Shown here: positions 1 through 14,100 of the stretch, in pieces
Position numbering within the stretch: position 1 is the stretch's first letter
How the letters are laid out: each line of letters begins with the position of its first letter
Assembly: GCF_000189635.1 (NCBI RefSeq)
Contig: NW_002476174.1
Span: forward strand, 124,001-188,000
DNA length: 64,000 nucleotides
From: Tetrahymena thermophila SB210
Taxonomy: Eukaryota > Ciliophora > Oligohymenophorea > Hymenostomatida > Tetrahymenidae
Direction: 5' to 3'
Translations under genes and position numbers: made by a program
Notes under the pieces: generated by a model
Database searches by the model: none
What the model was told of the DNA's origin: nothing
What the model saw: only the letters and a program-made list of their open reading frames with translations

Positions 1-166
1 AATTATTTTAAATTAAAATTTTTAGATTTACTTTTTATATTCTTTTCTGTGTACAAATAGATCTTATAGATATTATTAATTATTTAATTTTTAAAAGCTA
101 TTATCTGTTTTTTTTTAAAAATTTTCCTTTTAATCAAAGGTGGATGGATGAAGAAAGTTAGCTTCT

Positions 167-3100
167 TCAGATCAAAGAAGGGAAATTTTAGTCATCATTG
201 ACGATCTAGCTGCTAGCATAGTTTTCATTGTTTCTATTGCTATTACTATAACTACCTTAACCTTAATTGTTATTATTGTAATAATTTCCCTATTAGTTTT
301 AGTTGTTATAGTTATTGTTGTTATTCTAGTTTCTCTACCCTTGGTATCTATTGCTATTGCTGTTGTTACCTCCTTGATTGTTGTTATAGTTATTCTTGTT
401 AGGATTATTTCTGGTATTGTTGCTATTGCTGTTATTGGTAATTCTATTTCCTCTAGGCTATTATTGTTATTGTTATTATTATTGCTACTTTTCCTTTTCT
501 GCTTATTCTTTCTTAAGCTACTCAATTTATTGCTTCAATGATTCATTTTTTTTGGCTAATTCCTAAATTTTAGAATTATTGAGAGAGTTAGCAGCTTTAA
601 TAGAATTTTGCTTAACTTTATCTTGTTCAGTACTAGGATCAGTAATTAATAGTTAATAATTCTACTTTTGTTGTTCATTTTTCAATATTTCAGCTTCTAA
701 TTATTCAATTAATTTTGGATAATCAATTGGAGCCTATTATTATTATTATTATTGCTATTATTGTTGTTGTTAATTAGTATTTGGAATTAATTTATTTCCA
801 CTCTTTCTTTCTTATTGCTATTGCAGATTTTTGGCTTAGTTAGGATTGTTGAATGGTTATCCATTGTTATTTTGGGCGCCCTAAGTTTATAAATTATTAG
901 TCTAGTTGTTTTGATTATTGTAATTGTTGTTGTAATTTCTATTATTGCTATTGTTATTTCTTCCTTAATAATTAGGGTTACTCATGTTATTCTAGTTTTG
1001 GTTTAAGTTTGGATAACTTTAATTTTTGTTATAGCCTTTGTTATTTTAGTTAGCTCCTTAATTTAAATTATTTGCACCTCCTTGCTAATAGTTTGGATTA
1101 CTACCTTAGTTGGTATTGTTATTAGTATTGTTAAAGCCCTAGTTATTTCTGCTGTTGTTTTGATTATAGTTTTTTTTATTTTGTTATTGATGGCCTTAAG
1201 GATAAGATTGACTTTGGTTGAATTCCATTTACTTAATTAAGAAAGCATTGCTGTATTTGCTCATTTATTGAGGGAATTATGGATCTAAGAAATTAATATC
1301 TAGTCCACCTTAGGCGGGGAATTATTAATAATATGAATTTTAATTATTCTAGTTGTTATTATTTCTTTTGCTCATAAATTCATTTCTACTGTATTCACCA
1401 CTGTTATTATTCTGATAGTTTTAGAAATTTTCACCATAATTTCCTTAGTTATTGAACTAATTATTTTGATTCTAGAATTACCCTTGGTTGTTTCTAGTTC
1501 TGTTATTTATTCTTCCTTTATTTTTATTTTACATTAAATTTTAATTATAATTCTAATTAATTTTTTTAATATTTACCATTGTTTGAATTGTTGTTATTGT
1601 TAAAGTTATTGTTTCCTTGACCTTAGTTCTGATTGTTGAAAAGTTCATTCTTCTTATTGTGGTATTACTCTTTTTTGTTTTGTTATTGTTACTCTGCATC
1701 ATTCAAATTCAAGTTTTCTAAATTAGTTTCTAATTAACCTTCTTCATTAGTGTTTGAATTTGCCTACTTATTTAAAATCTTGGTAGGTCTATTCTATTAG
1801 GGTTTTTATTAAGTAGTAGTCAATCCACTTGTTTCGAACTCCATAAAGAGATCCAAAACCTTCTTATTTGGGCTTTTTTAATAAAAAAAATATTAGAATA
1901 ATAAAATTATTTTTTTTCCTATATATTTCTAATTATTTTTCATAAAAAAATTTATGTGTTGATGGCAATTGTTAATTTCTATTTACAATAGAGATTTTTA
2001 ATTATTACATAAATAGAATATTAAATTGATTGGGGAAAATAAGATTTGAAGGTAATTATTTCATCAATTGTTCATTAATATATACTTGCAAAATTAAATA
2101 TAATTTAAACTCTATTAGCAATAACCATGATTGACTTATATAACTATCTATATTATTCATCTATCAACACATTTAAAATTTTATACTTTTAAAAAAAATT
2201 ACATTGTTGTTAAGTCTGTCTTCTTGATGGTGATACTACCCTTATTGCTACCGTCTTCATTTATTTTAACTTACTATTTTTGAAAAAAATTATTGATAAG
2301 TTGTCTAAAAGTCTTATGAAAAAAACAAATTCTTCTTTTGTCTATCAATATTTTTCAACACTTAAAAAGAAAGAATCATGTTAATTATAAGAAAAATATT
2401 ATTAATTATTAATTATTACAGGTCTTAAGAGTCCATATCTTTCACAGATTTTATGGAGAATCTTTCTTTCAAACTAATCTAAATCGGAAATAACTGTTTG
2501 ATCCCTATTTTATTTAAAATACTTCTATTGAAATAATTCATAAAAACACATATAAGAATTCATAAAATATTGATGGGTTAATCCTTTCTTTAAGTATCAT
2601 GTGTACGCTGAATAAACAAAGAAAATTTCAATATTTAAACTGAAATATGTTTGTAATAAAGGTTAAATTGGGATTTAGTTTAAAAATAAAACTCTATGAT
2701 GAGGTAATTTTTTTAAATTTCAAATTGACTTAAAAAAAATTAAATTTTTGTTTACTATTCAGTTTGTTTAATAAATTCTTCGAGAGTGGTTTCCATTTTG
2801 GTAATGAATTCTGATTTTCCCTTGGTACAGGCCTAGCATAAGGTGTCATCAAATTCGTTTTCATCTACTATGATAGGACCTTCGTTGTGTTTAGGTTTTT
2901 AATTATTTTGATTTCTATTATTGTTGTGCATTTAGTTATTATGGAGTTATCCTTGATTGCTATACATATTTCCTCCGTTGTTTTAGTTGTTCATATTGTT
3001 TGAATGCTAATTTTTAACACCTCCTTAATTATTTCTGTTTTAGTAGGGTTAGTAGGAACCATTTTGGTATTAATTGTAGCCACCCTAATAGGATTATCCT

Positions 3101-3441
3101 TGATTGCGATTATATCCGCCTTGCTAGTTTCTACCCATGTTGTTATTGTAATTTTGATTGTGACCATTGTATTATCTGTTGTTGTTATTGTTGTTATTAT
3201 TTTGGTATTACTATGGGTAGTATTAGTAATTTGGATTGTAGTTCTATTAGAAGTTTTGCTAGTTCATTTACATAGGATCAATTGGAAAGGTAGCAGCAAC
3301 AGGCACTTATGGTACGCCTGGTTGGCCTTGAATGTATTGATATTAATTTTGTTGATTTTAGGGAATGAAATTCATGATAGGTTACTGTGGGATCATCTAT
3401 TCTTGAGGATTAGCTGGAGTAGGAGTGCTTTCTGTATTCAT
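167..3441 (-). CDS. R3H-domain RNA-binding protein with a long Gln/Asn-rich tail
   Basis: Five exons (3441-2756, 2504-2420, 2273-2203, 1872-1577, 1515-167) sum to 829 codons. The Gln/Asn/Tyr-rich N-terminus (residues 1-190) leads into a helix containing METTLEEFIKQ and an R3H core at about 235-285, where FERKILHKICERYGLLRP is followed by ITIKKTDLTTIP. This matches R3HDM1-type proteins, including the helix before the domain and the final Lys-Thr...Ile-Pro. A short RPTKILNK at 309-316 resembles the SUZ motif that follows R3H in that family. The rest is Asn/Gln-rich with a coiled-coil stretch near the end. The family binds single-stranded nucleic acid, usually mRNA in the cytoplasm. TAA, TAG, CAA and CAG are mixed in the Gln runs. 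The ATG at 1844 is internal (Met291), so the region could be mistaken for two genes. Splice sites were chosen by frame and by homology to R3H. R3H assignment is fairly sure; the SUZ call is tentative. Confidence 0.72.
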
Positions 3442-4672
3442 CTTTAATGCTATATGTGCTTTTATTTATTTTTTCACTTGTTTATTCGTGCTCTGCTTAT
3501 AATGGTATTTATTAAAGTTTTTCTTTGTTTTTTATTTTTGATTTTATTATAAAAACTAATTTATTTAATTATGCTTTGTTCATATGTATTTCAAATGCTG
3601 CTGATATAAATATACATACACAATAATATATTCATCATGTTTTTTTTTTTTAGCATTAATTTTTCCTTCTTCCCTTCTTCCAACTCCTTAGTTTTATTAT
3701 CAAATATAAGCTAATTGAATAATTTCTTTATTTATTTATATTTTGTTTGTTTGCTCATTAAATTATTAGCTTGTTATGCATTCATTCTCCCTCAATTCCA
3801 CTTTATTTATTTTTTTATTATTGTTCTAAAGATTGTTCTTCCACTTTTAGATTTCTTCCCCACTTATATTTTTTTATTTCTTAATATTTTTTTATTATTA
3901 ATGAAAAGCAAATTTCATTTTTGAGATATTTATTTTCTAATATTATATGCAAATCCGCACAATTATTGATTTATTCATTTATTTAAATTTTCTTTCAAAT
4001 ATCTTGTTTTATATTATTTAATTTTAAATAAAACGAAATGATAGTTCTTTTTCATTATATTTTTATTTGCTTTTATTATTACTTTGATTATCCAATTTTT
4101 CTCCTTCTTCATTTTGATTTATCTTTAATTACTAAGATTTTACTTATTAAATTGACTTATGTTTGAATGTTTCATATCTATTAAACTTATTTTTAGCGCT
4201 CTTTTTATTTTATTAGACACCAACTTTATTCTTATTTTTTTTGTTTAAATATATTTGTATTATTTTATTGTTTCTTAATTAGAAAAGGCTGGAGGGTATT
4301 TATTTAAATGATGCTTTTATTTTAGTTTTTTTTTTTGAAAATTATATTTAAAAGCATTTATCTACTCAATTACTATATCTATAATGATGTATCTTTATAA
4401 AATTTGATATTTATAGTAACAGTCAATTATATAATTTGATTTTATATTTACTGGTATTTCTACTTATTGATAGCTTTTGTTTATTTTATTTTAGGATTTT
4501 ATTAAAAATTTATTTTATATGTTTTGTAAATAAAAATACTATTATTAGATATTAAAATATTAATATCAATTATTTATTTCTGAAATAAAAAGCTTTAAGA
4601 TATAAAAAAAGGAAACTAATCAATCATTATCATTTTAAATAAGCGCAAGGGATAAGAATAAATATTTTATAA
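3442..4672. other. gene-free T-rich spacer between divergent genes
   Basis: Low-complexity, T-rich on the plus strand. A 69-residue standard-code frame at 3715-3924 is only Phe/Leu/Ile from poly-T. It must carry the 5' regions of both flanking genes, which diverge here, but no recognisable regulatory motif was seen. Confidence 0.6.
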
Positions 4673-7163
4673 ATGGACGTAGAGGCTGAAGTTTTGTATG
4701 ACATGTCTAAGGAATTTGATATTTTCAAGGAACAGTGTTTATTTTAGCATAATATGTTGATTGATTCAAATAACTAGATTTACATTTGCCTATAAGACAA
4801 AATTTATATCATTTCTTTGAGAAAAATTGCCCTGAATAAATGCATTCTCCAAGATGTTATTGATTGTACTAAAATGTGATTTTATTTATTCATAAATTAA
4901 TTTTACTTAATATCTTCGTAATTTTTGCTAAATAGTTTTTTATTAATTTTTTTTACCAAATTTATTCCATTTTTTTGTAAATAATTAAATTTATTAAACA
5001 GGATTTACAATTCATAAGACAAAGTTATTTAAAATCATTACATTGATGAAGTTACTCAAATATACAATTCAAAATCAGATACATCTGATGTTGATTTCGC
5101 AAAGTTTGTTTTAAAAGGTAATAAAGTCAATACGATGAAAGATACATACTTAAGATAAAGATTAGTCACCATTAATAATGATTTATTAGCTTTAAAAATA
5201 AAGAATTTTAGGATATCTAAGTATGGATTATTACCAGATAATCATCCAATTATTACTATATTATTAAGCAACGGTGATGCTTACAATCTAGGGTTTGTTT
5301 AATAAAACTCTGATTCCTTAAAATCATATTAAATAGTAAATTCTAATAATTTAACAAATCAATAAGTTGTATTCAAAATTTATTTTAGATGAAAACAACG
5401 TGAAAATGTTTTATTTCATATTTAATATGATATTTTAATTTAGATAGAAAATTTAAATGAAGCAATAACGGGATCTAGTCAATCTAACTTAGAAGTTATG
5501 ACATTTGAATGGAGTGAGTAATACATGAGTAATTTTAATGTATATTAACTCTTAGCTATTCATGCTTCTGATGGATATGTTTATCTTTACAAATATGAAA
5601 ATAATAAAAATAGAGTGTAAAATATAAATGATCATTATTCTATATTAAATAATATTTTTTTAATTCAATAGCTTAATCGATAAATACAACGTAAATCAGG
5701 GTAAGTGCAAATAAATATGTTTCACAAATTACATAGAAAACAATTAGTAGCATATTAAGCTTTTTATTTTGTCTAGTAAAGATATAACTGTAGTTCATCT
5801 TCAATCAAATATAGATTAGCTTAATGGGAGTTAAATCGCTTCCTCTATCGATAATAAATCTAGGCTTTAGGAAAATAATTAAATTTTTAAATTAATAGAA
5901 ACTAAACATCTTGATTTTCAATTTATTGATAGGATGTTTGTTTTAGAATCAAAAAACGGAAAAGCTCCTATTTTATATTTAGCTCATAACTAAGAGATAC
6001 ACGCAATAAATCCAAGCGATTATTCTTTACAATATTAATAGCCTATGCAATCTTTTAATAACTGCCTTGGTAAAGTCTTAGCAATATTTGAAAGTATCGT
6101 TGAGGTTTAATACTAAATATTTAATGAAAAAAGTTAAATTCAAACAATCAAAGAAAAAAGTAATTCTTCAAAAGATAAATCTAGCTAATTTAAGATTGAA
6201 TAAGAAGTATTTGAAGAAGAATAAGAATTATAAATAGAAGATGAATAAAATAATTTACAAAGCATTAGGTACAAATAAGATGATAACGATATTCAAAATT
6301 TTTCAAGTAGTATGTTTTTACCATATTCTGCAATATAATCTGTAAATCAATGCTTCTATATTGTATGTGGAGCTCATTCGTTTACATCTTAACAGCTTTC
6401 AAATATCTTAATCATCAATGATTCTGATAATATTTCTGATCCCTACATCTTCGTTGGTAAATGCATTAAAAATTTAGAAAAAAGTGTTTACCTTTAAAAG
6501 AATGAATTAGACAATAAAAACTCTGTTTTTGCTATGATGCCATTTAATTGGGACGATATTCTGTTTTATATTATGAAAAATTAAAATGAATTCGTTGATA
6601 TCTTAAAGATATCGCTGTATATTTATGATTAGCAAAAAGGGATAAAAAAGCTTTAATAGGATCCTTAGCTTGAGAAATTAGAATAGTTCTTGAAAAATAT
6701 AAACATTTCTTCTGAAAAGCTAAGCTTTATTAATGAAAAGCTTTTACTTTTCCTAACTTCTATGCAGAAGCAGCAATTTAAAGATTTTATAGAGCAGTAA
6801 ATTTAAGCAATAATTAAGAGGAATTATGAAAGTGCTTTTTCTAGTCTTAGAAAAAACTACAACACCTCTAATTTATTAAAAAGATTATCCAAAGAAGTAG
6901 ATATCGATATTTAAATATAAAAAATATGTTTATAGGCAAATCAATCCTTCTCTCAAAAAGAATCCATAACATGCATATTAACTAACCTAGATATAGTTGA
7001 TGAACCTATCTTGAAATGTAAAAACTGCAAAAACTATATGATAGATTTGGAAAATTATGTTAAGCAGGATCCTTCAAACTAATAAATTTAAATATTCAAT
7101 GTTTTCTAATTTAGAAATAACATTTGTCCCCTCTGCTGTGGCTTGGTTAAACCAGTTTTATGA
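4673..7163 (+). CDS. beta-propeller-like protein with C-terminal zinc motif (possible TFIIIC90-type factor)
   Basis: Exons 4673-4875, 5002-5365, 5444-5513, 5556-5616, 5672-5700 and 5782-7163 give about 702 residues. An alternative pair of splice sites (5615/5776) also keeps frame. The first half has WD40-like blades, for example ITILLSNGDAYNLGF and HASDGYVYLYKYENN. The last 60 residues hold CKNCKNYM and, about 30 residues later, CPLCCGLVKPVL, a four-cysteine zinc-ribbon-like arrangement directly before the TGA. An N-terminal propeller with a C-terminal zinc module is the layout of the TFIIIC 90-kDa subunit (GTF3C4), a Pol III transcription factor, but some VPS/HOPS proteins also combine a propeller with a C-terminal zinc finger, so function is an inference from layout only. 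An acidic Glu/Gln linker lies near the middle. Confidence 0.6.
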
Positions 7164-7835
7164 TAAAGAAATATATTTTGATAAGCAGGTTAAACAAATT
7201 AAAATAATTTTGATATTTTGTTCTTTATAAATTGTATATAAAACAAAAATAATTTAACTTATCGTTGCGCAACTTATTTTTAAACAAATTAATCAACATA
7301 ATACTTAAAATCATTTTTTACATTAACTAATAAAAATTAAATATTTATTAGAAGTATTTTCCTACTAATATAAATACATTAAAATTTTATATATTAAATA
7401 ATAAATTTTGAATAATTTGATAGTATTTTACAACATAAATATTAAATTATATATAAAGAATTTAATCTGTTTTTTTATTATACTATGTTTTAATTTGATT
7501 TATTAATCGTAGCATTCCAAACAATATTATGTTTACTAAATAAACAAATACAAACTGATTCATAAAAATTTGCAAAATTCTTCATTATAATGTAAATATG
7601 TTAAAAATTAATACAAAATCAAGAAGCAGAATAAATTTTTTAGTTAATGTGATGTAACTTATTTAAAAATGATATTAAACATCAATAACAAACAGCTTTT
7701 TATACACAATAATCTAATATAACGACATTAAAATCATCAGAAAAATTATATTATATTTTATTTATATTTATAGAATTTATTATTAGTAAATTAAAACAAA
7801 AATGATTATTTAGTTTTGACTTTAGAAATTATTAA
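7164..7835. other. intergenic AT-rich DNA between convergent genes
   Basis: Convergent 3' ends flank this stretch. No frame of more than a few dozen codons under the ciliate code and no repeat was seen. Confidence 0.6.
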
Positions 7836-10201
7836 TCAAAAAATCATAGGTGGCTTTGCTAGTATTATTTATTGCTTTAATGGAGTAACTGAACTTGTTT
7901 TTTTATGCGTAATACATGGGTTAACAAAATTAAATGCTGAGTTCAAATTAAAATTAGGAGTTTGATAAGCATACATTTGTTGCTATTGATTGTAGTTCTA
8001 AGAATAGTTTAATAAGTGTTTTTGTGATGTTGAGATTGATTAACTTTTTTTACTTTTCTTCTTTTTTGATTTTTTTCTCTTTTTACTATAATCTTTCCCT
8101 TAGTTCTCTGTTTCAAAGCGCTGAATATAGTTTTCAGTATCAAAATTTTTATAATTAGATTAAGATAGGCCTCTTATTTTATTTGGAGAAGCATTTTATC
8201 TAAAATCATTATTAAACGTAGACTAGCTTCTGTTTTTATTTTCATTCATATAAATCTTATTGTTTGGAACAATTTGCAACTATTTATTTTGTTACTATTA
8301 TTGCTAATTTTATTATTATAAATCACTTGAGTTTCCATTTTGCAAAATAATATCATTTGCACTTCTACTAAGAAGTTCTCTCTTATTATTTCTTGATGAA
8401 GGAGATCTATCATTCTTTTCTTAATTATCTTATTTGCTTTAACTTTTTAAATCAATATTTTGTTGAGAAATTTCAATATTGTTTGGATTTTATTCAAAAT
8501 TGTGGTCTTCTTTAGAGGATTAAATTTGTTGTTCTTTGTTTATGATAACCTTTTATTGTCCTTCAGGAGAATTATCAAGTTCTTTTGATAAATTAAATGA
8601 ATTATTTTGATTTGATGAATGTACATTATTATTTAAGTCTGACCCTTGAACATCAGAATCTAAACAATATGTCTAATTCCCACTATTAAATTATCCTTAC
8701 TTTTTATTTGGAGTTTGATTAGTTGTGTAATTAACTTAAAATGATTTCGAGTGCTATTCTAAATTAGAGTTTCCTTTAACCTAATAATTATATGGATTAA
8801 ACTATTCCTAATTATTAATATCTATTTCAGTATTTTATCCTCTCTTTACAATAAAACGATTCTTTCCTGCACTCATTTCCAAGCTTTTTGTAGTGACTTT
8901 TGCAGCATATTCACTAGGTTTTAACTTAATAGCATCTTGTAGTTGCAATAAAGCCTGATGCTGAATTACCTGAGATTTTTACAATTTTTTAATTAAATTT
9001 TGTTCGACTTATTCCATTTTTTAAATTTTTATCTAATTTTCTAGCTTCCTTTACTCTTCTAATTGTATTTCCTATTGGTATCTTTCAATAATTTTCTCTA
9101 CATCCTGGTACTTCTGCTCTTAAATTTTTTTAGATGCTTAATTTAATTTCTTCTTTATTTTTTTAACATAGGTAACATTTTCTATTTCTTCCTTTTTCTT
9201 CTATTCCTACAACATAGCTTTTATGGCTTCTTTTTCAGATTTTACTTGCTCATAATGCTAATGATTTTTTAATAATATTTCGCTTATTTTATCAAATCTC
9301 TTTTCCTTTTATTTCATTCTCTACTATTCATGTTATTCCTTTGCTGATTGAATTCTCATTTCTTCCTCTTACTGCATAATTTATCTCTTTGGATTTATAA
9401 ATCATTTTATAAATTATAATTTATTTATAAGTTCACAAATATTTTTAATAATATTTATATATTTTTCTATAAAACAATCTTATAAATTACCATATATTTT
9501 GTTTACTCGTGCCTAGCCTTAATAGAAAATATTTCTTCAGATTTTTTATTCATTTCTTCTATTTTTTTCTTTGTCTTGTGCTCTTCTTTTTTCAGCAGCT
9601 TGATACGATTTTCCATAATAAGAGCTTCTTCATCTGTAACTTTTCTATCTTTTTTAATCTTGTTTAAGACATATGATAATCCAATTGCAACTGGCTACTA
9701 TCCCTAAACTTCAGAAGCAAGTTATACCTATGCTATATTTGTTTGTTAAAATTAACTTGGATTGATATATGGCTGCATTGACATATCTAAACTTTATCTT
9801 GATTTTTAGCTACTATTATAACCTACACCAGTTGTATTGTAACTAGCATAAAGTGCTGCTCCATTCAATTAGTTTTCATCATTAATTTACTTATTTTAAC
9901 TATTAGAGTTGTTAAAGTTTTTTGAATTAGGAGGATGAGAACTTTTTGATCCTGCTTATGTTTAAATTTACCCCTATGTAAGAGATGCATCTCTCCTTAT
10001 CTCTGGTAATTTAATTTTTTTTTAATCAAATTATTCCAATTTTTTATCTCCATTAGAACTGCTATTGTTATGAAATGAGTTTCTTTTTAATCTCAAAGAA
10101 TCTGACTGATTGGAAGCATTTGATTTAGGGCGCTTTATTATATAAAAACTTTAACAATTCAGTTAATTTTGTTAAATCTTTTATGTTACCTCTCTGTCCA
10201 T
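7836..10201 (-). CDS. large coiled-coil protein with basic C-terminal patch
   Basis: Three exons (10201-10190, 10132-9491, 9386-7836) sum to 735 codons. Residues 5-220 are Ser/Asn/Gln-rich. From about 180 to 380 the protein is a nearly continuous Lys/Glu/Gln heptad-like coiled coil, for example MENRIKLLKKEEHKTKKKIEE and, in exon 3, FDKISEILLKNHQHYEQ. A disordered Ser/Asn/Gln segment follows, then a Lys/Arg/Ser cluster (KKRKKSKKKKSKKS) near residue 670. The TGA eight codons upstream of the ATG at 9377 lies inside the second intron; joining exons restores an uninterrupted coiled coil, so 9377 is not the start. The first exon encodes only MDRE, which is the weakest part of the model. No named family is recognised; such proteins are often cytoskeletal or basal-body components in ciliates, which is only a guess. 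Confidence 0.62.
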
Positions 10202-11178
10202 CAATCAAGAATAAATAAAAATAAATGTTCTATTTATGTACTTTAATTGGTAACTAACTTACTAAACCTTTCTTGCAAAAGATTACCTGCCTGTTATAAT
10301 ATAATTAATTAGAGGAATTCGATAATCTTGCTATTATTTATTTGTTAATTTATTTGTTTATTTTTGTTATTTATTTTTAATAAGAATATTTATTTTGTAA
10401 ATTGTGTTAAATTTTTTTTAATCATCCAATCAAAAATTTATAAATATTTTAGTATTTCATCTTACTTTCCATTCCTCATAAATTCGAACGAGATACACAT
10501 CCCTGTATTTAAACAAAAAGTATCAATTTTAGAATACTAAATAATGTATAAATATAATTAATTATTAAATAAAATAAAAAATCAAATAAGTGCGTTAAAT
10601 AAGTAGATGGATTAAAATATTAATAAATGTTATTAAATTAAAATTATTTATTTTTAAAAGATTTTTGTGAATCGAATTTAAACATTAAAATGACAAAGAG
10701 TAATCAGATAATAAGAAATCTTAAAATAAATTTTAAGTTACGATAAATATTTAATAAAAATTAATATCTTTATTGTAAATGCCTAAATAGTTATTATTTC
10801 TTCATGAAAAAAATCATAAATACATTAAAATATTTAATATACCTTTTAAAAAATTAAAATAAATGGAAATTTTTATTGAGAAGCATCTATAAATAACATT
10901 TTTACATTTATATATTAGTGAAATTCTCAATTAAGATTCTTAATTTACTAATTTTTTCATTTATTAAAAGCAATGGTAAAAAATATTAAATATATTTGAA
11001 TATTTTCTGATAATATGAGTTGAATAGTACTGTAGGTATTTTTCTTTAAGTAAGGTCCAAAAATAAATTATTTCCAAATTTTACTCTCGTAAAAATATAA
11101 AAATTTGAAAAATAAAAAATAAATATGAAGACAATTTTAAATTATAGAGTATTTATTATAACGATTTCTTATAAAGTT
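10202..11178. other. intergenic AT-rich DNA
   Basis: Upstream of the coiled-coil gene and downstream of the large PAS membrane protein. Nothing recognisable on either strand. Confidence 0.6.
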
Positions 11179-14100
11179 TCATAGTTTATGGTTATTTTTA
11201 ACGAATGTTAATATATAGTTATTATCAAGTAAGTAATATATGTTGATAATTTGTAAATACTATTTAGTAAGTGTTAATGATGACTATAAGTACTTACTGA
11301 AACTGTACCAACCTAATCCAAATATGATTGCCATTAGAACGATTTGATATATAATTAGTATCAGTTATATTTTTTGTAAATAAGAATAATATTAGTTACA
11401 ATTATTTATTAAAAACTATTTTAGAATATTTAAAGTTTCTTCTAAATAATCCAAAAAATTACCAAAATCTATTAAATCTAATTCTTTAAATAAACTGGCT
11501 TGTAGCTATTTTTATTATTGTTTATTAGATACCTGAATAATACTGTATAAATCATTAATATTTTCTGTAAATTCTTTGTATGCTAATTTTAGGCCCTATT
11601 ATAAAAATCCATTTTATATTGTTTGGCAAAGGTTTGGCTAAAAAGCAGTAGCATTTTAATTGTATTGTGGATAGTTTTAGACTAAATCACAAATATTACT
11701 CTCAAAAAGAGGAAAGAAGAAATTGTCAAAATCTTGTTAATTATACCTTTTAGATTAAAATATGACAAATTATTTATTATATATTGAATGATTTAAATTT
11801 TACCTTCCAGACTTAATAGATTAATTTGATATATCGGTTATTTAATCTAAAATATCATTCATTTAGGAAACTATCTGGGTTAACTAGCCTTAATATTAAT
11901 CAAGAGTAAATGTTTATAAGTTGGGATATATTCTCATATTTAAACAAGATATTGTTAAAGCTGAAGTTCTTGTTAAATACTATCTGATGTTATTTAATTA
12001 TTCTATTTTAATATTTAAAAATTAATTTTTTAATAAATGACTAAATGATTTAAATAAAAATTACATAGCATTTGAATGTTGTTCTGTATTTAGTTTAGGA
12101 AATTTTATATTACTATATTATTTACTATTGGATAAATAGATAATAATATGTAGGCTATAAGTAAGACAAAAACAAGTTTAATATTGTACTTTGGTAGTTT
12201 AGAAATAGAACTTAAAGTTTGCTTTTTTAGTGAAGATTAGTCTCCTTATACTTAGCTATTTAAATTTTAAATTTCTTGTGGTATATGCTTGATATGAGGA
12301 GTCATAGCTTTGTTTTGATAAAAGTTTGACCTAATTTTTAGTATCATCTGTTACAAAGAATTGGTTGAGAAAGTGCAAAATAAGTTAATTATCAGATCTT
12401 TCTTAGTTTATATATATCCATATAAAGGCATTATCATAATAAGGCAAAAAGCTGAAATAATCATTATCAAGCCGATTAAAATAATGAGCTAATTTTAAAT
12501 ATTCGAATTTTGTTAAATCTAATAGTTTACAAAGAAGCTTTAAATATCTGAAATACCATTAACTATGTAATCATAATTGCTAAGTAAATTAAATTCCTAA
12601 AGTTTCGCTCCTGGGTTCCTTGAAACACGATTCACATATTGGTTAACAACAACTAAATTGTAAAGTAGTGATGAGTTTCTTACTTCGTTATAGTAATTTA
12701 CTCTATTTGATGAAATATTCCTCTTATCTCCAGGAGTATAATAGAGACTAAGTTAAAAAGAAGTTTGATATTTAGAAACTTTATCAAATAACATATAGCC
12801 AGCTTTTGCAGTTTCCATGTAGTCTATTAAATCATTATAGAGAGGGAAGCAATTTAATAGTCTATTCACATAGTCATTATCAAAATTAGTTTGGACTGCT
12901 GGCGAAGCAAAGGTAAGATTATTTTACCTTTCAATCTTGATAAAATTAAAAATTCTATTAGTATTATATAACACAACAACTACTTCAGTTGGCCAATCTT
13001 AAACAGTTAGATTGTCAGATGAAATTTAAATACTCTACATAAAAGAAACATATTATTGAATTGTTACTGATGCTAGGACAACAAATGCTAAAAAACCTAT
13101 TATATTAATAACTTTTATAGCAATAATTTGAGATTCTGCTTTTATCAAGCTAATTAATATTCTTTTGACTGAAGATGATGATTCCCTTGATTTAGTTGAG
13201 GATTAATTGTCCATCTGATCCCCATTATTGTGAATTCTGTTCTTTTTTTACTACTTGCTCATTAATAAATTTTTAGCTTGTATATTCTCCTTTGATTCAT
13301 TTACTTATTATTGATTAAATGATAAGGATTCTTTATCTTAATAGAATTTTTGTTGGTATGCAGTGGAGCACGAGTTATCCATAATTCCAAGATTAATTCC
13401 AATCATACTTTATCCTTAAGTATAAAAGCTTTCCTTTCTTTTTAAATTTTCATAAATTTAAGAGTTAGTGAACTATATGCTTTGCCTGTTTCTAATTAGT
13501 TCATGTGAGCTATAATTAGGTGATGCTGGTGAAAGGAAAGGAGTATTAAATATAAGACTTTACTTTTATCTGAGAGAATTATCTCTATCAATATTTTATT
13601 TCGACTCATCTTCAGTTAAAAGATTTTTATCATAGAAATTCGCTAGAGAATTTCTATTATTATCACTCAAAATTGGTTAAACTAATTTATTGTCACTCAT
13701 TATTTAAAATTCTCTATAATTATCACTAAGTATAGTAGCCTCTCTATTAGGGTTACTAGTTATATAATCTCTTATATTTATTAGTTATTAATATTCTTTA
13801 TTAACAGGCACCATAGATGTTGGGGATAAAGGTGCTTTTTCATGTTTTTCTTCTTATATTTTTTGCTATTCGCTAGTACTATTAAAAGGCTAATTTTTTT
13901 ATTTGTTTCTATCAGTGTTTTCAGATAAGCTAATGGTGGAAACGCTCTAATCTTCCTCAATAATTTAATCAATTTTTTAAATATTACTTTAATTTATCTA
14001 AACACCAAGTTTAACAATTTCTTGATTATATTTATTTCTATCTTAAGGAATTGAATTTAAATTAAATTTATTAATTTCTTCTTCCAAGGCAAGGTTTTTA

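Noticed and set aside
172..541. Standard-code frames at 172-525 (minus) and 341-541 (plus)
   Set aside because: Both are out of frame with the continuous ciliate-code exon 1515-167; the Thr/Ile-rich and poly-Leu peptides come from repeated AAT/TTA triplets.
3004..3447. 147-codon plus-strand frame rich in Val, Ile and Leu, suggesting a membrane protein
   Set aside because: It is the complement of Asn/Gln codons (AAC, AAT, CAA, TAA) of the R3H gene on the minus strand; hydrophobicity is an artefact.
3715..3924. Phe/Leu-rich 69-residue frame
   Set aside because: Low-complexity poly-T translation in an intergenic spacer with no codon bias.
9375..9377. Start codon for a separate coiled-coil gene at 7836-9377
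   Set aside because: The upstream exon ends in the same coiled coil and joins in frame across a 104-base intron, so this Met is internal.
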